A stretch of 7,521 nt of DNA from Pseudomonadota bacterium (GCA_023412175.1 JAEYOB010000205.1:1-7521), one strand, 5' to 3'. Positions 1-6,544 are shown, counted from the stretch's first letter. The notes: generated by a model from the sequence alone, not told the origin. Made by a program: numbers and translations.

Positions 1-564
1 CCAGGGCGTCCGGCGGCCTGTCACCTCCGGCGGTGCCGAGGTGGCCAGCAGCGGCAGGGCGCCGAGCAACGGCAGCGGCAGCGTGGCGAGCAGCCACGCC
101 GTCCCGTCCGGCCCCGCCAGCCCGGCCATGGACGAGCCCGCCGCCTGCGCGGCGTAGAAGGCCATGAGGTAGGCGGCCATCAGCCGCCCGCGGCTGGCGG
201 CGTCGGCAAGGTCGTTGAGCCGGCTTTCCACCAGCACGAAATAGCCGGACACGGCGATTCCTGCGACGAAGCGCAAGGTCATCCACACCGCCATTCCATC
301 CCCTGCCGCCAGCCCGGTCGTGGTCAGCGCGATGATCAGCGCGAACAGCAGCGCCGCCCGCGCCGCTCCCACCGCGCGGATCACCCGCCCGGCTACCGGC
401 GCGCCGACCAGGAACCCCGCGAAGTGCGATGACGCAATGCCGGCCGCCGCCCCGGTGTCTCCGACGGCGAGCGGCAACAGTGTCGCGGTGAACCCCGTGG
501 ACAGCACCACCGCCGCCACGGAGACGAGCAGCGGCAGGGCGGCGCGTGACGTGGGGATGGACAT
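1..564 (-). CDS. MFS transporter, YcaD-like, N-terminal half (cut by window edge)
   Basis: Reading the minus strand from the ATG at 564 gives 188 open codons to the window edge, so the C-terminal half is missing. The protein is dominated by Ala/Leu/Val/Gly with about six hydrophobic stretches (roughly residues 8-30, 42-60, 67-88, 92-112, 127-148, 156-175), as in the first half of a 12-helix major facilitator transporter. The stretch around residues 112-142 (ESRLND, then RGRLMAAYLMAFYAAQ) resembles the YcaD/YbfB-type MFS signature between helices 4 and 5. GGAGAG at 569-574 is a Shine-Dalgarno sequence four bases from the ATG. It would be an inner-membrane secondary transporter. The substrate cannot be read from the sequence, and nothing ties it functionally to the formate dehydrogenase genes, which diverge from it. 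Confidence 0.85.
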   Translation of the reverse strand, partial: MSIPTSRAALPLLVSVAAVVLSTGFTATLLPLAVGDTGAAAGIASSHFAGFLVGAPVAGRVIRAVGAARAALLFALIIALTTTGLAAGDGMAVWMTLRFVAGIAVSGYFVLVESRLNDLADAASRGRLMAAYLMAFYAAQAAGSSMAGLAGPDGTAWLLATLPLPLLGALPLLATSAPPEVTGRRTPW

Positions 565-774
565 GGGGCTCTCCGGCCGGGATCGAAACCGGAGTGCGTT
601 ATAACTCTACGGTGTTTGTGGGGAATAAGGCATAAATGCGAGTAAGTTGGGGCGGAAAGCGGGTGCCGGGGGCGCTCCCATCCCGGGACCGTTCCATCCG
701 TTCCGCTTGGTCCGGGCCGGGAAGGCCGCGCAGCGAGGACGAGGAGCTTGTCGCCGCGGGAGGAAGACGTTTAA
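565..774. other. Divergent intergenic region between the MFS gene and fdhD
   Basis: These 210 bases separate two divergent genes and should hold both promoters. Bases 598-650 are AT-richer than the surroundings. On the minus strand a TATAAC hexamer (603-598) lies 33 bases before the MFS start and could be a -10 box, but no good -35 partner is visible. On the plus strand I found no convincing promoter for fdhD. GGGAGGA at 758-764 is a strong Shine-Dalgarno-like sequence ten bases before the GTG at 775. A small open frame from the ATG at 636 has no RBS and runs out of frame into fdhD, so I do not call it. Confidence 0.4.
569..594 (-). promoter_or_regulatory. Inverted repeat over the MFS ribosome binding site
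   Basis: CTCCGG (571-576) and CCGGAG (589-594) are perfect inverted repeats with a 12-base loop. In the MFS transcript the 3' arm contains the GGAG of the Shine-Dalgarno sequence, so folding could mask it. A six-base stem in DNA this GC-rich can easily arise by chance. Confidence 0.3.
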
Positions 775-1695
775 GTGCTTGCTCCCGGCGGCCGGTGGTT
801 CATCCTTGTTGCCATGATGCTCGACGAATTCGCCGTACGGCCTGACCCCGCCAACCCCAAGCTCACTGAGCGCGTCTCCGGCCTGGACCAGGATGGGCGC
901 GCCATCGAGACCTCCGTCACCGTGGAGCGGCCGTTGACGCTGTTCCTCAACGGGCAGGAGATCGTCACCATGATGACGATCGCCGACTATCCGGAGTACC
1001 TGGGCGTCGGCTACCTGTTGAACCAGAACATGCTGAAGCCGGACGACCGGATCACCGGCATCGACTTCGACGAGGAGACCGACGTCGTCGTCGTCCGCAC
1101 CGAACGCCGCACCGATTACCAGGAGAAGCTGAAGAAGAAGACGCTGACGTCGGGCTGCGCCCAGGGCACCGCCTTCGGCGACGTGATGGAGGTGTTCGAG
1201 ACCGTGCGCCTTAACCCCGACATCCGCCTGCGCACCTCCTGGATCTATGCGCTGTCGAAGAAGATCAACCTGACCCCCAGCCTGTACCTGGAAGCCGGCG
1301 CCATCCACGGCTGCGTGCTGTGCCAGGACGACCGGCCGCTGGTCTACATGGAGGACGTCGGCCGCCACAATGCAGTGGACAAGGTGCGCGGCTTCATGCA
1401 CCTGAACGGCGTCGATCCGACCGACAAGATCTTCTACACCACCGGGCGCCTCACCAGCGAGATGGTCATCAAGACCGTGCAGATGCGCATCCCGATCCTG
1501 GTCTCGCGCTCCGGTTTCACCGCCTGGGGCGTGCAACTGGCGCGGCAGGCGAACCTGACGCTGGTCGGGCGGGCCAAGGGCAGGCGCTTCATCGCGCTCG
1601 CCGGCACCGAGCGCCTCGTCTTCGACGCGGACCCGGGTGCGGTGGGGGACGAGGGTAAGGAACACCAGCGCAAGGGAAGCCGTGATGAAGACTGA
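775..1695 (+). CDS. fdhD: FdhD, formate dehydrogenase accessory sulfurtransferase
   Basis: FdhD passes sulfur from a cysteine desulfurase to the molybdenum cofactor of formate dehydrogenase, a step needed for enzyme activity; it acts in the cytoplasm. The family is recognised from [17 protein letters not shown] near the N-terminus, the central [24 protein letters not shown] and the C-terminal [10 protein letters not shown]. The start is uncertain. GTG 775 has GGGAGGA at 758-764 and gives 306 residues; ATG 814 has no visible RBS and gives 293. Homology seems to begin only after both, so I list the RBS-supported start. Numbering from ATG 814, the usual active-site motif reads C115-A-Q-G, with Gly118 where E. 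coli has its second cysteine, while C167 and C170 form a CxxC just before the VGRH motif. The last about 20 residues are charged and run into mobA, overlapping it by 11 bases. Confidence 0.96.
   Translation: MLAPGGRWFILVAMMLDEFAVRPDPANPKLTERVSGLDQDGRAIETSVTVERPLTLFLNGQEIVTMMTIADYPEYLGVGYLLNQNMLKPDDRITGIDFDEETDVVVVRTERRTDYQEKLKKKTLTSGCAQGTAFGDVMEVFETVRLNPDIRLRTSWIYALSKKINLTPSLYLEAGAIHGCVLCQDDRPLVYMEDVGRHNAVDKVRGFMHLNGVDPTDKIFYTTGRLTSEMVIKTVQMRIPILVSRSGFTAWGVQLARQANLTLVGRAKGRRFIALAGTERLVFDADPGAVGDEGKEHQRKGSRDED
832..841. repeat. Palindrome GCCGTACGGC, copy 1
   Basis: A perfect 10-base palindrome at the 5' end of fdhD, coding there for part of Ala-Val-Arg-Pro. The identical palindrome occurs at 6680-6689 ahead of torD. 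Function unknown; it may be an operator or coincidence. Confidence 0.35.
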
Positions 1696-2311
1696 GGCAA
1701 TCGCCGGGGTGCTGCTGGCCGGCGGGCTGTCGCGCCGCATGGGTGGCGGCGACAAGAATTTGCGGACGCTCGGTGGCCGCACCATCCTGGAACGCATCGT
1801 CGCCACGGCGCGCCCGCAGGTGGGGGCGCTGGTGCTGAACGCCAACGGCGACCCGGCGCGTTTCGCCGCCTTCGGGCTGCCGGTGGCGGCGGACGTGGTG
1901 GAGGGCTACGCCGGGCCGCTGGCCGGCGTGCTGACCGGGCTGGAATGGGTGAGGGCGAACGCCCCGGAAGCGGTCTGGCTGGCCAGCTTCGCCACCGACG
2001 CCCCGTTCATTCCCGGCGACCTCGTCGACCGGCTGGTGCGGGCGGTGGAGGCGGAGGGCGCCGACCTCGCCTGCGCACGGTCCGGCGGACAGGACCACCC
2101 GGTGTTCGGGCTGTGGCCGTTGCGGCTTGCCGATGACCTGCGCCGCGCAATGGTGGAGGACGGTGTCCGCAAGGTGGATGCCTGGACCGGCCGCTACAGG
2201 CTGGCGGTCGCGGAGTTCGGCGTCGAGCCGGTGGACCCCTTCTTCAACACCAACCGGCCGGAGGATCTGGAGGAGGCCGAACGGCTGCTGGCGGCCGGGG
2301 CGGTGCTGTAG
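1685..2311 (+). CDS. mobA: MobA, molybdenum cofactor guanylyltransferase
   Basis: MobA transfers GMP from GTP to molybdopterin, giving the MGD form used by DMSO-reductase-family enzymes such as formate dehydrogenase. The 208 residues match the family length (E. coli MobA is about 194). The N-terminal nucleotide-binding signature [14 protein letters not shown] is at residues 11-24, NANGD at 52-56, [10 protein letters not shown] at 77-86, the metal-binding-type ATDAPF at 103-108 (Asp105; E. coli has PCDTPY), DHPVFGLW at 137-144 and the closing FNTNRPEDL at 187-195. The ATG at 1685 was chosen because AAGGGA at 1672-1677 sits seven bases upstream and the LAGG motif follows at the usual distance; longer in-frame starts lie deep inside fdhD. 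The 11-base overlap with fdhD suggests one transcript and translational coupling. Together the two genes cover cofactor nucleotide attachment and sulfuration. Confidence 0.96.
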   Translation: MKTEAIAGVLLAGGLSRRMGGGDKNLRTLGGRTILERIVATARPQVGALVLNANGDPARFAAFGLPVAADVVEGYAGPLAGVLTGLEWVRANAPEAVWLASFATDAPFIPGDLVDRLVRAVEAEGADLACARSGGQDHPVFGLWPLRLADDLRRAMVEDGVRKVDAWTGRYRLAVAEFGVEPVDPFFNTNRPEDLEEAERLLAAGAVL

Positions 2312-2325
2312 CGCCGCCGGCCTTT
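2293..2325 (+). terminator. Probable terminator hairpin of the fdhD-mobA operon
   Basis: The arm GGCCGGGGCG (2293-2302) pairs with CGCCGCCGGCC (2312-2322), ten pairs with one bulged G, enclosing a nine-base loop that contains the mobA stop codon. TTT follows immediately at 2323-2325, but the T tract is short and broken by C. It lies in the 31-base gap between two convergent genes, where a terminator is expected. GC-rich stems are common here, so this is moderate evidence. Confidence 0.5.
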
Positions 2326-2340
2326 CCCTGCCTTTCCCTG
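2321..2340. repeat. Two tandem copies of CCTTTCCCTG
   Basis: The 10-base unit CCTTTCCCTG occurs at 2321-2330 and again, exactly, at 2331-2340, between the mobA stop and the end of the convergent signalling gene. It probably arose by slippage and is non-coding. Confidence 0.8.
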
Positions 2341-2342
2341 CC

Positions 2343-5138
2343 TCAATGCACCAGCGCCGTGCGTTCGACGCGGCGGCGCAGGAAGCGGGATGCCTCCCCG
2401 GCGGGGAGAGGGGGGCTGAACAGATAGCCCTGGACGCTGTGGCAGCCGGCCTCGCGGAGGAAGTCCAACTGCTGTTCGGTCTCGACGCCCTCGGCGAGGA
2501 CGGTCAGGCCGAGGCTGCTGCCGAGGCCGATGATCGCCTTGACGATGGCTGCGTCGTTCTGGTCGTTTGGGACGTCGTTGACGAAGGAGCGGTCGATCTT
2601 CAGCGTGTCCACCGGGAAGCGCTGCAAATAGCTCAAGGACGAGTAACCGGTGCCGAAGTCGTCGATGGAGACCTTGATGCCCATCTCCTTCAGCGACTTC
2701 AGGATCAGGATCGCCATGTCGAGGTTCCGGATCAGCGCGCCCTCGGTGACCTCCAGTTCCAGGCACCAGGCCGGCAGGCCATGGCGTGACAGTGCGGCGC
2801 TGACCTGACCCGGCAGGTCGGCGGAGCGGAACTGAAGCGCCGAGATGTTGACCGCCACGCGCTGCAACGGCAGCCCCTCGACCTGCCAGAGCTTGGCCTG
2901 CCGGCACGCCTCATCCAGCACCCATAGAGTGATGGCGGCAATCTGGCCGCTCTCCTCGGCCACCGGGATGAAGCGGCCCGGCGGCACCATGCCCAGGGTC
3001 GGGTGCGCCCAACGGATCAGTGCCTCCAGCCCGGTCACCCGGCCACTGCTCAGTTCGATCTGCGGCTGATAGTGCAGGCGGAACTCGCCCAGGTCGAGGG
3101 CGCGGCGGATGCTGGCTTCCAGGTTCAGGCGCTCGTTGAGCTGGGTGTCCATGGCGGTGGTGAAGAAGCGGAATGCGTGCCGGCCGGCGGCCTTGGCCTG
3201 ATACATGGCGGCGTCGGCGTTCTTGATCAGCCGCTCGCCATCCTCGCCGTCGGCGGGGAAGAGGCTGATGCCGATGGACGGCGAGATGGTGAAGTCGCGG
3301 TCCTTGATGTGCATCGGCTCGCACACGCCGTCGAGGATGCGGGCGGCGAAGCGGGCCACATCGGCGGCGCTGCCGGCGTCCGGCAGCACGATGATGAACT
3401 CGTCGCCGCCCGGGCGGCCGACCGTGTCCACCTCGCGCAGCGTTTGCTGGAGGCGCTTCGCCACGCCCTTCAGCATCTCGTCGCCGACGGTGTGGCCGAG
3501 CGAGTCGTTGATCACCTTGAAGTGGTCGAGGTCGATGAACAGCACCGCCACGGTGCCGTTGGCGCGCTTTGCGGCGGCGATCGCCTGCCCCAGGCGCTCC
3601 TGCAGCAGCGTGCGGTTCGGCAACCCGGTCAGCGCGTCGTAGTGCGCCAGATAGTGGACGCGCTGCTCGACCGCCCGGCGCTCGGTCACGTCGTCTACGA
3701 AGGCGAGGACGAACATCAGCGTGCCGTCGCGGTACACCGGCTGGAAATGGACGTGGTAGTAGCCGGATTTGTCGCCGAGCGTGGACGTGTACTGCGTCTC
3801 GATTTCCACCGGCTCGCCGGCGGCGGCGCGGCGGATGGCCGGGGCGAGCGACTGGTCGCGCGCATCGGTGATCATGTTGAACCCGATCACCGCGTCCGCC
3901 GGTGCGCCCATGAAGCGACCGATTATCGGGTTGCAGTCGAGCACCCGGCCCTCGGGATCGAGGATCAGGATGCCGACCGGCGCCTGGGTGAAGAAGTGGT
4001 GCAGTTCGGCTTCGCGGCGGCGCAGGGACAGCGTCATGTCCGACGCCAGCCGCACGGCGCGCGCCCGTGTGGTCGACAGCAACCACACCATGCCGAACAG
4101 CAGCAGCGAGATCGCCCCGCCCGAAGCGAGCACCATGGTCGGCCGGTCGTTGTCGATGGTCGCCTCGAACTTCGGCGTCGAGCGGTAGGTGACCGTCAGC
4201 ACGCGCCCGGAGAAGGGGATCTGCCGGGTCTCCGACAACTGGGGCGATTCCGGATAGGCGGCGCTGCGGTACATCTCCTGCTCGTCCACGGTTGCCGGGC
4301 CGTCATAGACGCTGAGCGCCACGTCGTTGACGTTGTGGCTGAGAATCTCGTCGATGAGCGGGTAGGTGCGCAGCGGCGCCAGGGCCATGCCGTACAGGGC
4401 GGCGCGGCGCTCGGCTTCGGTGGTCAGGGGCAGGCCCGGCCGGTAGACCGGGTAATACATGATGAAGGCCGGCTGCGGCGCCCGGTCCTCGTCGATCTTC
4501 AGCGTCAGGCGGGACGTGATGGCCGGCTCGCCGGAAGCCGTGGCGGTCAGGATCGCGGCGCGGCGCACCGGCTCGCTGAGCATGTCGTAGCCGAGCGCTG
4601 CGCGATTCAGCGGGGTGAGAGGCGCCGCATACAGGTTCACCAGATAGGAATCGCGCCGGCCCTGCGGGCGGATGGTGAACTCGCCGATGCCGTCGCCCCA
4701 GGCGGCGTCGGTTGCCGCCTCCAGTTCGTCCTCCCTGAGCAGGCGTGCGAAGGCCACCGCGGGAATACCGGGGTACTGGCGCTCCAGATCGAGGCTGCGG
4801 ACGAAGGAGTCCCACCCCGCGCGCGAGATCGCCGGCGTCACCGTGAACAGGCCGGCGGCTGAGCGCAGCACCTGCGCGTAGGTCATCATGCGCTCGCCGA
4901 TGCGGGAATGCATCTCGTTCACGCGGGCGGAGAAGCGCTCGCTCGCCTCGTGCTCGGCCACGTCCGCGGTCCACATGGACAGCGCGAAGGTGGCCGCCAG
5001 CGCGACGGCCAGCGTTACCAGGGCAAAGCGTATGCCGCTGTGCTCCAGCCGGTCGATCGTGATGTCCGCGGGCGCATCGGACGAAAGGTCCGAGAAGATG
5101 CGGTGCTGTCGCGGCGATGCCTCGTCGGGCTTTGCCAT
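2343..5138 (-). CDS. Membrane CHASE-PAS-GGDEF-EAL cyclic di-GMP signalling protein
   Basis: This 931-residue protein should make and/or degrade cyclic di-GMP at the inner membrane in response to an outside signal. Domain order: cytoplasmic tail 1-36; membrane helix about 37-57; periplasmic CHASE-type sensor about 80-310 (PGIPAVAFARLL at 123-134, GYDMLSEPVRRAAI at 183-196); second helix about 334-355; PAS about 376-488; GGDEF about 495-660; EAL about 670-925. The GGDEF motif is intact at 577-581 with metal-binding Asp536, and an inhibitory I-site R568-x-x-D571 lies five residues before it. In the EAL domain E705 of EAL, N764, EVTE 796-799, DDFGTG 826-831, K847, E883 and Q903 are all present, so both activities look possible. 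The ATG at 5138 has no strong Shine-Dalgarno sequence. It is convergent with mobA and divergent from DUF3305, hence transcribed apart from the formate dehydrogenase genes. The CHASE ligand is unknown. Confidence 0.95.
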   Translation of the reverse strand: MAKPDEASPRQHRIFSDLSSDAPADITIDRLEHSGIRFALVTLAVALAATFALSMWTADVAEHEASERFSARVNEMHSRIGERMMTYAQVLRSAAGLFTVTPAISRAGWDSFVRSLDLERQYPGIPAVAFARLLREDELEAATDAAWGDGIGEFTIRPQGRRDSYLVNLYAAPLTPLNRAALGYDMLSEPVRRAAILTATASGEPAITSRLTLKIDEDRAPQPAFIMYYPVYRPGLPLTTEAERRAALYGMALAPLRTYPLIDEILSHNVNDVALSVYDGPATVDEQEMYRSAAYPESPQLSETRQIPFSGRVLTVTYRSTPKFEATIDNDRPTMVLASGGAISLLLFGMVWLLSTTRARAVRLASDMTLSLRRREAELHHFFTQAPVGILILDPEGRVLDCNPIIGRFMGAPADAVIGFNMITDARDQSLAPAIRRAAAGEPVEIETQYTSTLGDKSGYYHVHFQPVYRDGTLMFVLAFVDDVTERRAVEQRVHYLAHYDALTGLPNRTLLQERLGQAIAAAKRANGTVAVLFIDLDHFKVINDSLGHTVGDEMLKGVAKRLQQTLREVDTVGRPGGDEFIIVLPDAGSAADVARFAARILDGVCEPMHIKDRDFTISPSIGISLFPADGEDGERLIKNADAAMYQAKAAGRHAFRFFTTAMDTQLNERLNLEASIRRALDLGEFRLHYQPQIELSSGRVTGLEALIRWAHPTLGMVPPGRFIPVAEESGQIAAITLWVLDEACRQAKLWQVEGLPLQRVAVNISALQFRSADLPGQVSAALSRHGLPAWCLELEVTEGALIRNLDMAILILKSLKEMGIKVSIDDFGTGYSSLSYLQRFPVDTLKIDRSFVNDVPNDQNDAAIVKAIIGLGSSLGLTVLAEGVETEQQLDFLREAGCHSVQGYLFSPPLPAGEASRFLRRRVERTALVH

Positions 5139-5173
5139 GAAGGGTATGACGTCTCGATCTGTGCCGGCTTCCA

Positions 5174-5213
5174 GCTAAAGACCATCAGCGACAAAGGTCA
5201 AAGAAAAGTTGAC
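5174..5213 (-). promoter_or_regulatory. Possible promoter and overlapping palindrome upstream of the GGDEF-EAL gene
   Basis: On the minus strand TTGACC (5201-5196) resembles a -35 box, and TTTAGC (5179-5174) lies 16 bases downstream but is a poor -10. GTCAA (5197-5201) and TTGAC (5209-5213) form an inverted repeat with a seven-base spacer, overlapping that -35 box; this could be an operator. Both readings are weak and rest on short matches. Confidence 0.3.
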
Positions 5214-5250
5214 GGACACGACATCCTGGGAAGAGGCCCGTGCGCTGGGG

Positions 5251-5280
5251 TTGTAACGGAGCTTCGCTTGGTTCGATAAT
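5251..5280 (+). promoter_or_regulatory. Candidate sigma-70-like promoter for DUF3305-DUF3306
   Basis: TTGTAA (5251-5256) and GATAAT (5275-5280) are spaced 18 bases apart, matching the -35 consensus at 4 of 6 and the -10 consensus at 5 of 6. Transcription would begin near 5287, leaving about 90 bases of leader before the ATG at 5378. It is the best promoter candidate in this divergent region. Confidence 0.45.
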
Positions 5281-5377
5281 AAGTGGGCGGAAGAATCGCC
5301 AAGAAACGCACGGCGTCGATTGCGGCGTCCGGCAAGGTGTCGGGACCGTTCGCGATCCACCGCAATCGGAGAGGAAC

Positions 5378-5887
5378 ATGGCGGAAACGCTTGAAAAAAT
5401 GGAGACCATGGCGCTGGGCGTCGTGCTGGAGCGGCGGCGCAGCCAGAGTCCGTGGCAGGATTGGACATGGCGCCCGGTCGCCGTCATTCCCGGTGCGGCA
5501 CCCCTTGAGGATGGCTGGCGCCTGCTGCGCGAGGGCGATGGCTGGGCGCACTTCCACGCCGCGACGATCCCGCTCGAGCTGTACCGCAGCGACACGGAAG
5601 GCTATCGGCTCAATTTGTCGCAGGAGCCGCCGCGGCTCTGGGTGGCCCTGCGTCCGGACGACGCGGGGGCGGCGGTGCCGTTTTTCGTCACCGCTTCGGC
5701 GCACGAGTGCGAAGTCTATCAGGTGAGCGGCAGCGAAACCGTCGAGACGGTGCCGATGCCCCCGGAGGTCCTGGCGCTGCTGCGCGACTTCGTCGACCAG
5801 CACCATGTGGATGTGCCCTTCGAGAAGCGCGAGCGCAAACGCCACCGCCCCGAGGGGCCGGGCCGGGCCGGTCGGCCCGCCTCCTAA
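5378..5887 (+). CDS. DUF3305 family protein, formate dehydrogenase-associated
   Basis: This is a 169-residue soluble protein with no signal peptide or membrane helix. I recognise it as DUF3305 from the opening VVLERRRSQSPWQDWTWRP (residues 15-33) and the Glu/Trp/Phe-rich middle (DGWAHFH, PLELYRSD, LSQEPPRLWVAL), and from being followed directly by a DUF3306 gene. The family is conserved beside respiratory formate dehydrogenase genes, but no biochemical role is known to me. A conserved VPFEKRERKRH near residues 146-156 and a basic, Gly/Pro-rich tail end the protein. The ATG at 5378 was chosen because GGAGAGG lies at 5368-5374; a longer frame from 5240 would run through the likely promoter and has no family resemblance. 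DUF3306 starts 16 bases after its stop, so the two are likely cotranscribed. Confidence 0.88.
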   Translation: MAETLEKMETMALGVVLERRRSQSPWQDWTWRPVAVIPGAAPLEDGWRLLREGDGWAHFHAATIPLELYRSDTEGYRLNLSQEPPRLWVALRPDDAGAAVPFFVTASAHECEVYQVSGSETVETVPMPPEVLALLRDFVDQHHVDVPFEKRERKRHRPEGPGRAGRPAS

Positions 5888-5903
5888 CCGGACGAGCTTT
5901 CTC

Positions 5904-6464
5904 ATGAGCGACGAATCCTTCCTGTCCCGCTGGTCCCGCCTGAAGCGCAAGGAGGCGGAATCCCACCCGCCGGCCGGCGAACCCGAATCCGCCCCAGTGC
6001 CCGCCGTGGCGGAGCCGGCGGCGCCTCCCCCCGAAGCCATCGAGGCTGATGAACAGGACTCGCTGAAGGATCTGCCGCCGGTGGAGAGCCTGACCGCCGA
6101 GTCCGACTTCACGCCCTTCCTGCGCGCCGGCGTGCCGGAGGATCTGCACCGGCAGGCTTTGCGCAAACTGTGGACCTCCGACCCGATCTTCGCCAACGAC
6201 GACGGGCTGAAGGATTACGCCGGCGACTACACCGGGCTGTTCAGCGGCACCGGGGTGATCAAGACGGCGTACCGTGTCGGCAAAGGTTTTCTGGATGCTG
6301 CCGAAGAAGCCGCCGAACGCGCTGAAGAGACTGCTGGGCAAGGTTGCGATACGCTTGCCGCAAGCGCTCAGACGGCAAGCACGCCGATAGAAGAGAAAAG
6401 CATAGACGAATCCCATATAGCGCAAAGCCCCTGTGCAGAAGGGGATATGATCAGAAAAACATAA
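5904..6464 (+). CDS. DUF3306 family protein, formate dehydrogenase-associated
   Basis: This 186-residue protein has the DUF3306 layout: the opening SFLSRWSRLKR (residues 5-15), an acidic Pro/Ala-rich linker (about 18-56), then the conserved core PPVESLTAESDFTPFL (58-73), VPEDLHRQALRKLWTSDPIF (77-96) and DGLKDYAGDYTG (100-111), ending with TAYRVGKGFL (121-130). There is no signal peptide or membrane helix. Its function is unknown; it pairs with DUF3305 next to formate dehydrogenases. The ATG at 5904 follows the DUF3305 stop by 16 bases, and its Shine-Dalgarno sequence is weak, suggesting translational coupling. Residues from about 145 to 186 lie beyond the conserved core, in a segment of much lower GC with an inverted repeat, and look like an added or drifted tail. 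The stop codon (6462-6464) lies inside that repeat. Confidence 0.88.
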   Translation: MSDESFLSRWSRLKRKEAESHPPAGEPESAPVPAVAEPAAPPPEAIEADEQDSLKDLPPVESLTAESDFTPFLRAGVPEDLHRQALRKLWTSDPIFANDDGLKDYAGDYTGLFSGTGVIKTAYRVGKGFLDAAEEAAERAEETAGQGCDTLAASAQTASTPIEEKSIDESHIAQSPCAEGDMIRKT

Positions 6465-6488
6465 CGCTTTCGTCTGAGCGGGATTTTT
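6352..6488 (+). repeat. Inverted-repeat structure at the DUF3306 3' end, possible terminator or small repeat element
   Basis: CGCTCAGACG (6365-6374) has an exact reverse complement, CGTCTGAGCG (6471-6480). Pairing can continue through a G-T wobble and, after one bulged C, AAGC (6377-6380) with GCTT (6466-6469). Inside is a smaller hairpin, CCCCT (6428-6432) with AGGGG (6440-6444), flanked by CATAT (6414-6418) and ATATG (6445-6449). Upstream CGCTTG-CCG-CAAGCG (6352-6366) is another hairpin that shares two bases with the long stem. Five Ts follow at 6484-6488. It could be a structured 3' end or terminator, or a MITE-like remnant; no target duplication is visible. A single 10-base inverted repeat at this spacing can occur by chance in a window this size. 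Confidence 0.4.
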
Positions 6489-6515
6489 CCGTTCGGGCGT
6501 CGTGGCCTGTGAATG

Positions 6516-6544
6516 TTGACAAGCTCGAGCGTAAGGAATTAAAT
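6516..6544 (+). promoter_or_regulatory. Strong sigma-70-like promoter candidate upstream of torD
   Basis: TTGACA (6516-6521) matches the -35 consensus fully. TTAAAT (6539-6544), exactly 17 bases downstream, matches the -10 consensus at 4 of 6. It lies in a low-GC stretch. Transcription would start near 6551, with a leader of about 190 bases before the torD GTG. It would let torD, the TAT protein and the structural genes beyond be expressed separately from DUF3305-DUF3306. I saw no FNR-type TTGAT-N4-ATCAA box beside it. Confidence 0.55.

Noticed and set aside
571..580. CRISPR, phage defence or mobile element anywhere in the window
   Set aside because: I found no regularly spaced repeats, transposase, integrase, toxin-antitoxin pair or effector domains on either strand.
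607..1845. Long minus-strand open frame (412 codons) opposite fdhD
   Set aside because: It is a shadow of fdhD/mobA in GC-rich DNA. Its product is His/Asp/Gly/Val-rich without family resemblance, and the plus strand encodes clear FdhD and MobA motifs.
2911..4086. Minus-strand 391-codon frame overlapping the GGDEF-EAL gene
   Set aside because: It is an out-of-frame shadow with an Arg/Pro/Ala/Gly-rich product typical of GC-rich frame shifts.
3003..4862. Plus-strand open frame of 619 codons opposite the GGDEF-EAL gene
   Set aside because: It is an antisense shadow with an Arg/His/Gly-rich composition and no motifs; the opposite strand has complete CHASE, PAS, GGDEF and EAL signatures.
5240..5377. 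Upstream extension of the DUF3305 frame
   Set aside because: The extension passes through the promoter candidate at 5251-5280, and the ATG at 5378 has a clear RBS and begins family-like sequence.
6461..6488. Short local terminator (CGCT/AGCG stem before TTTTT)
   Set aside because: A four-base stem alone is too weak; the T run makes more sense, if at all, with the longer inverted repeat starting at 6365.
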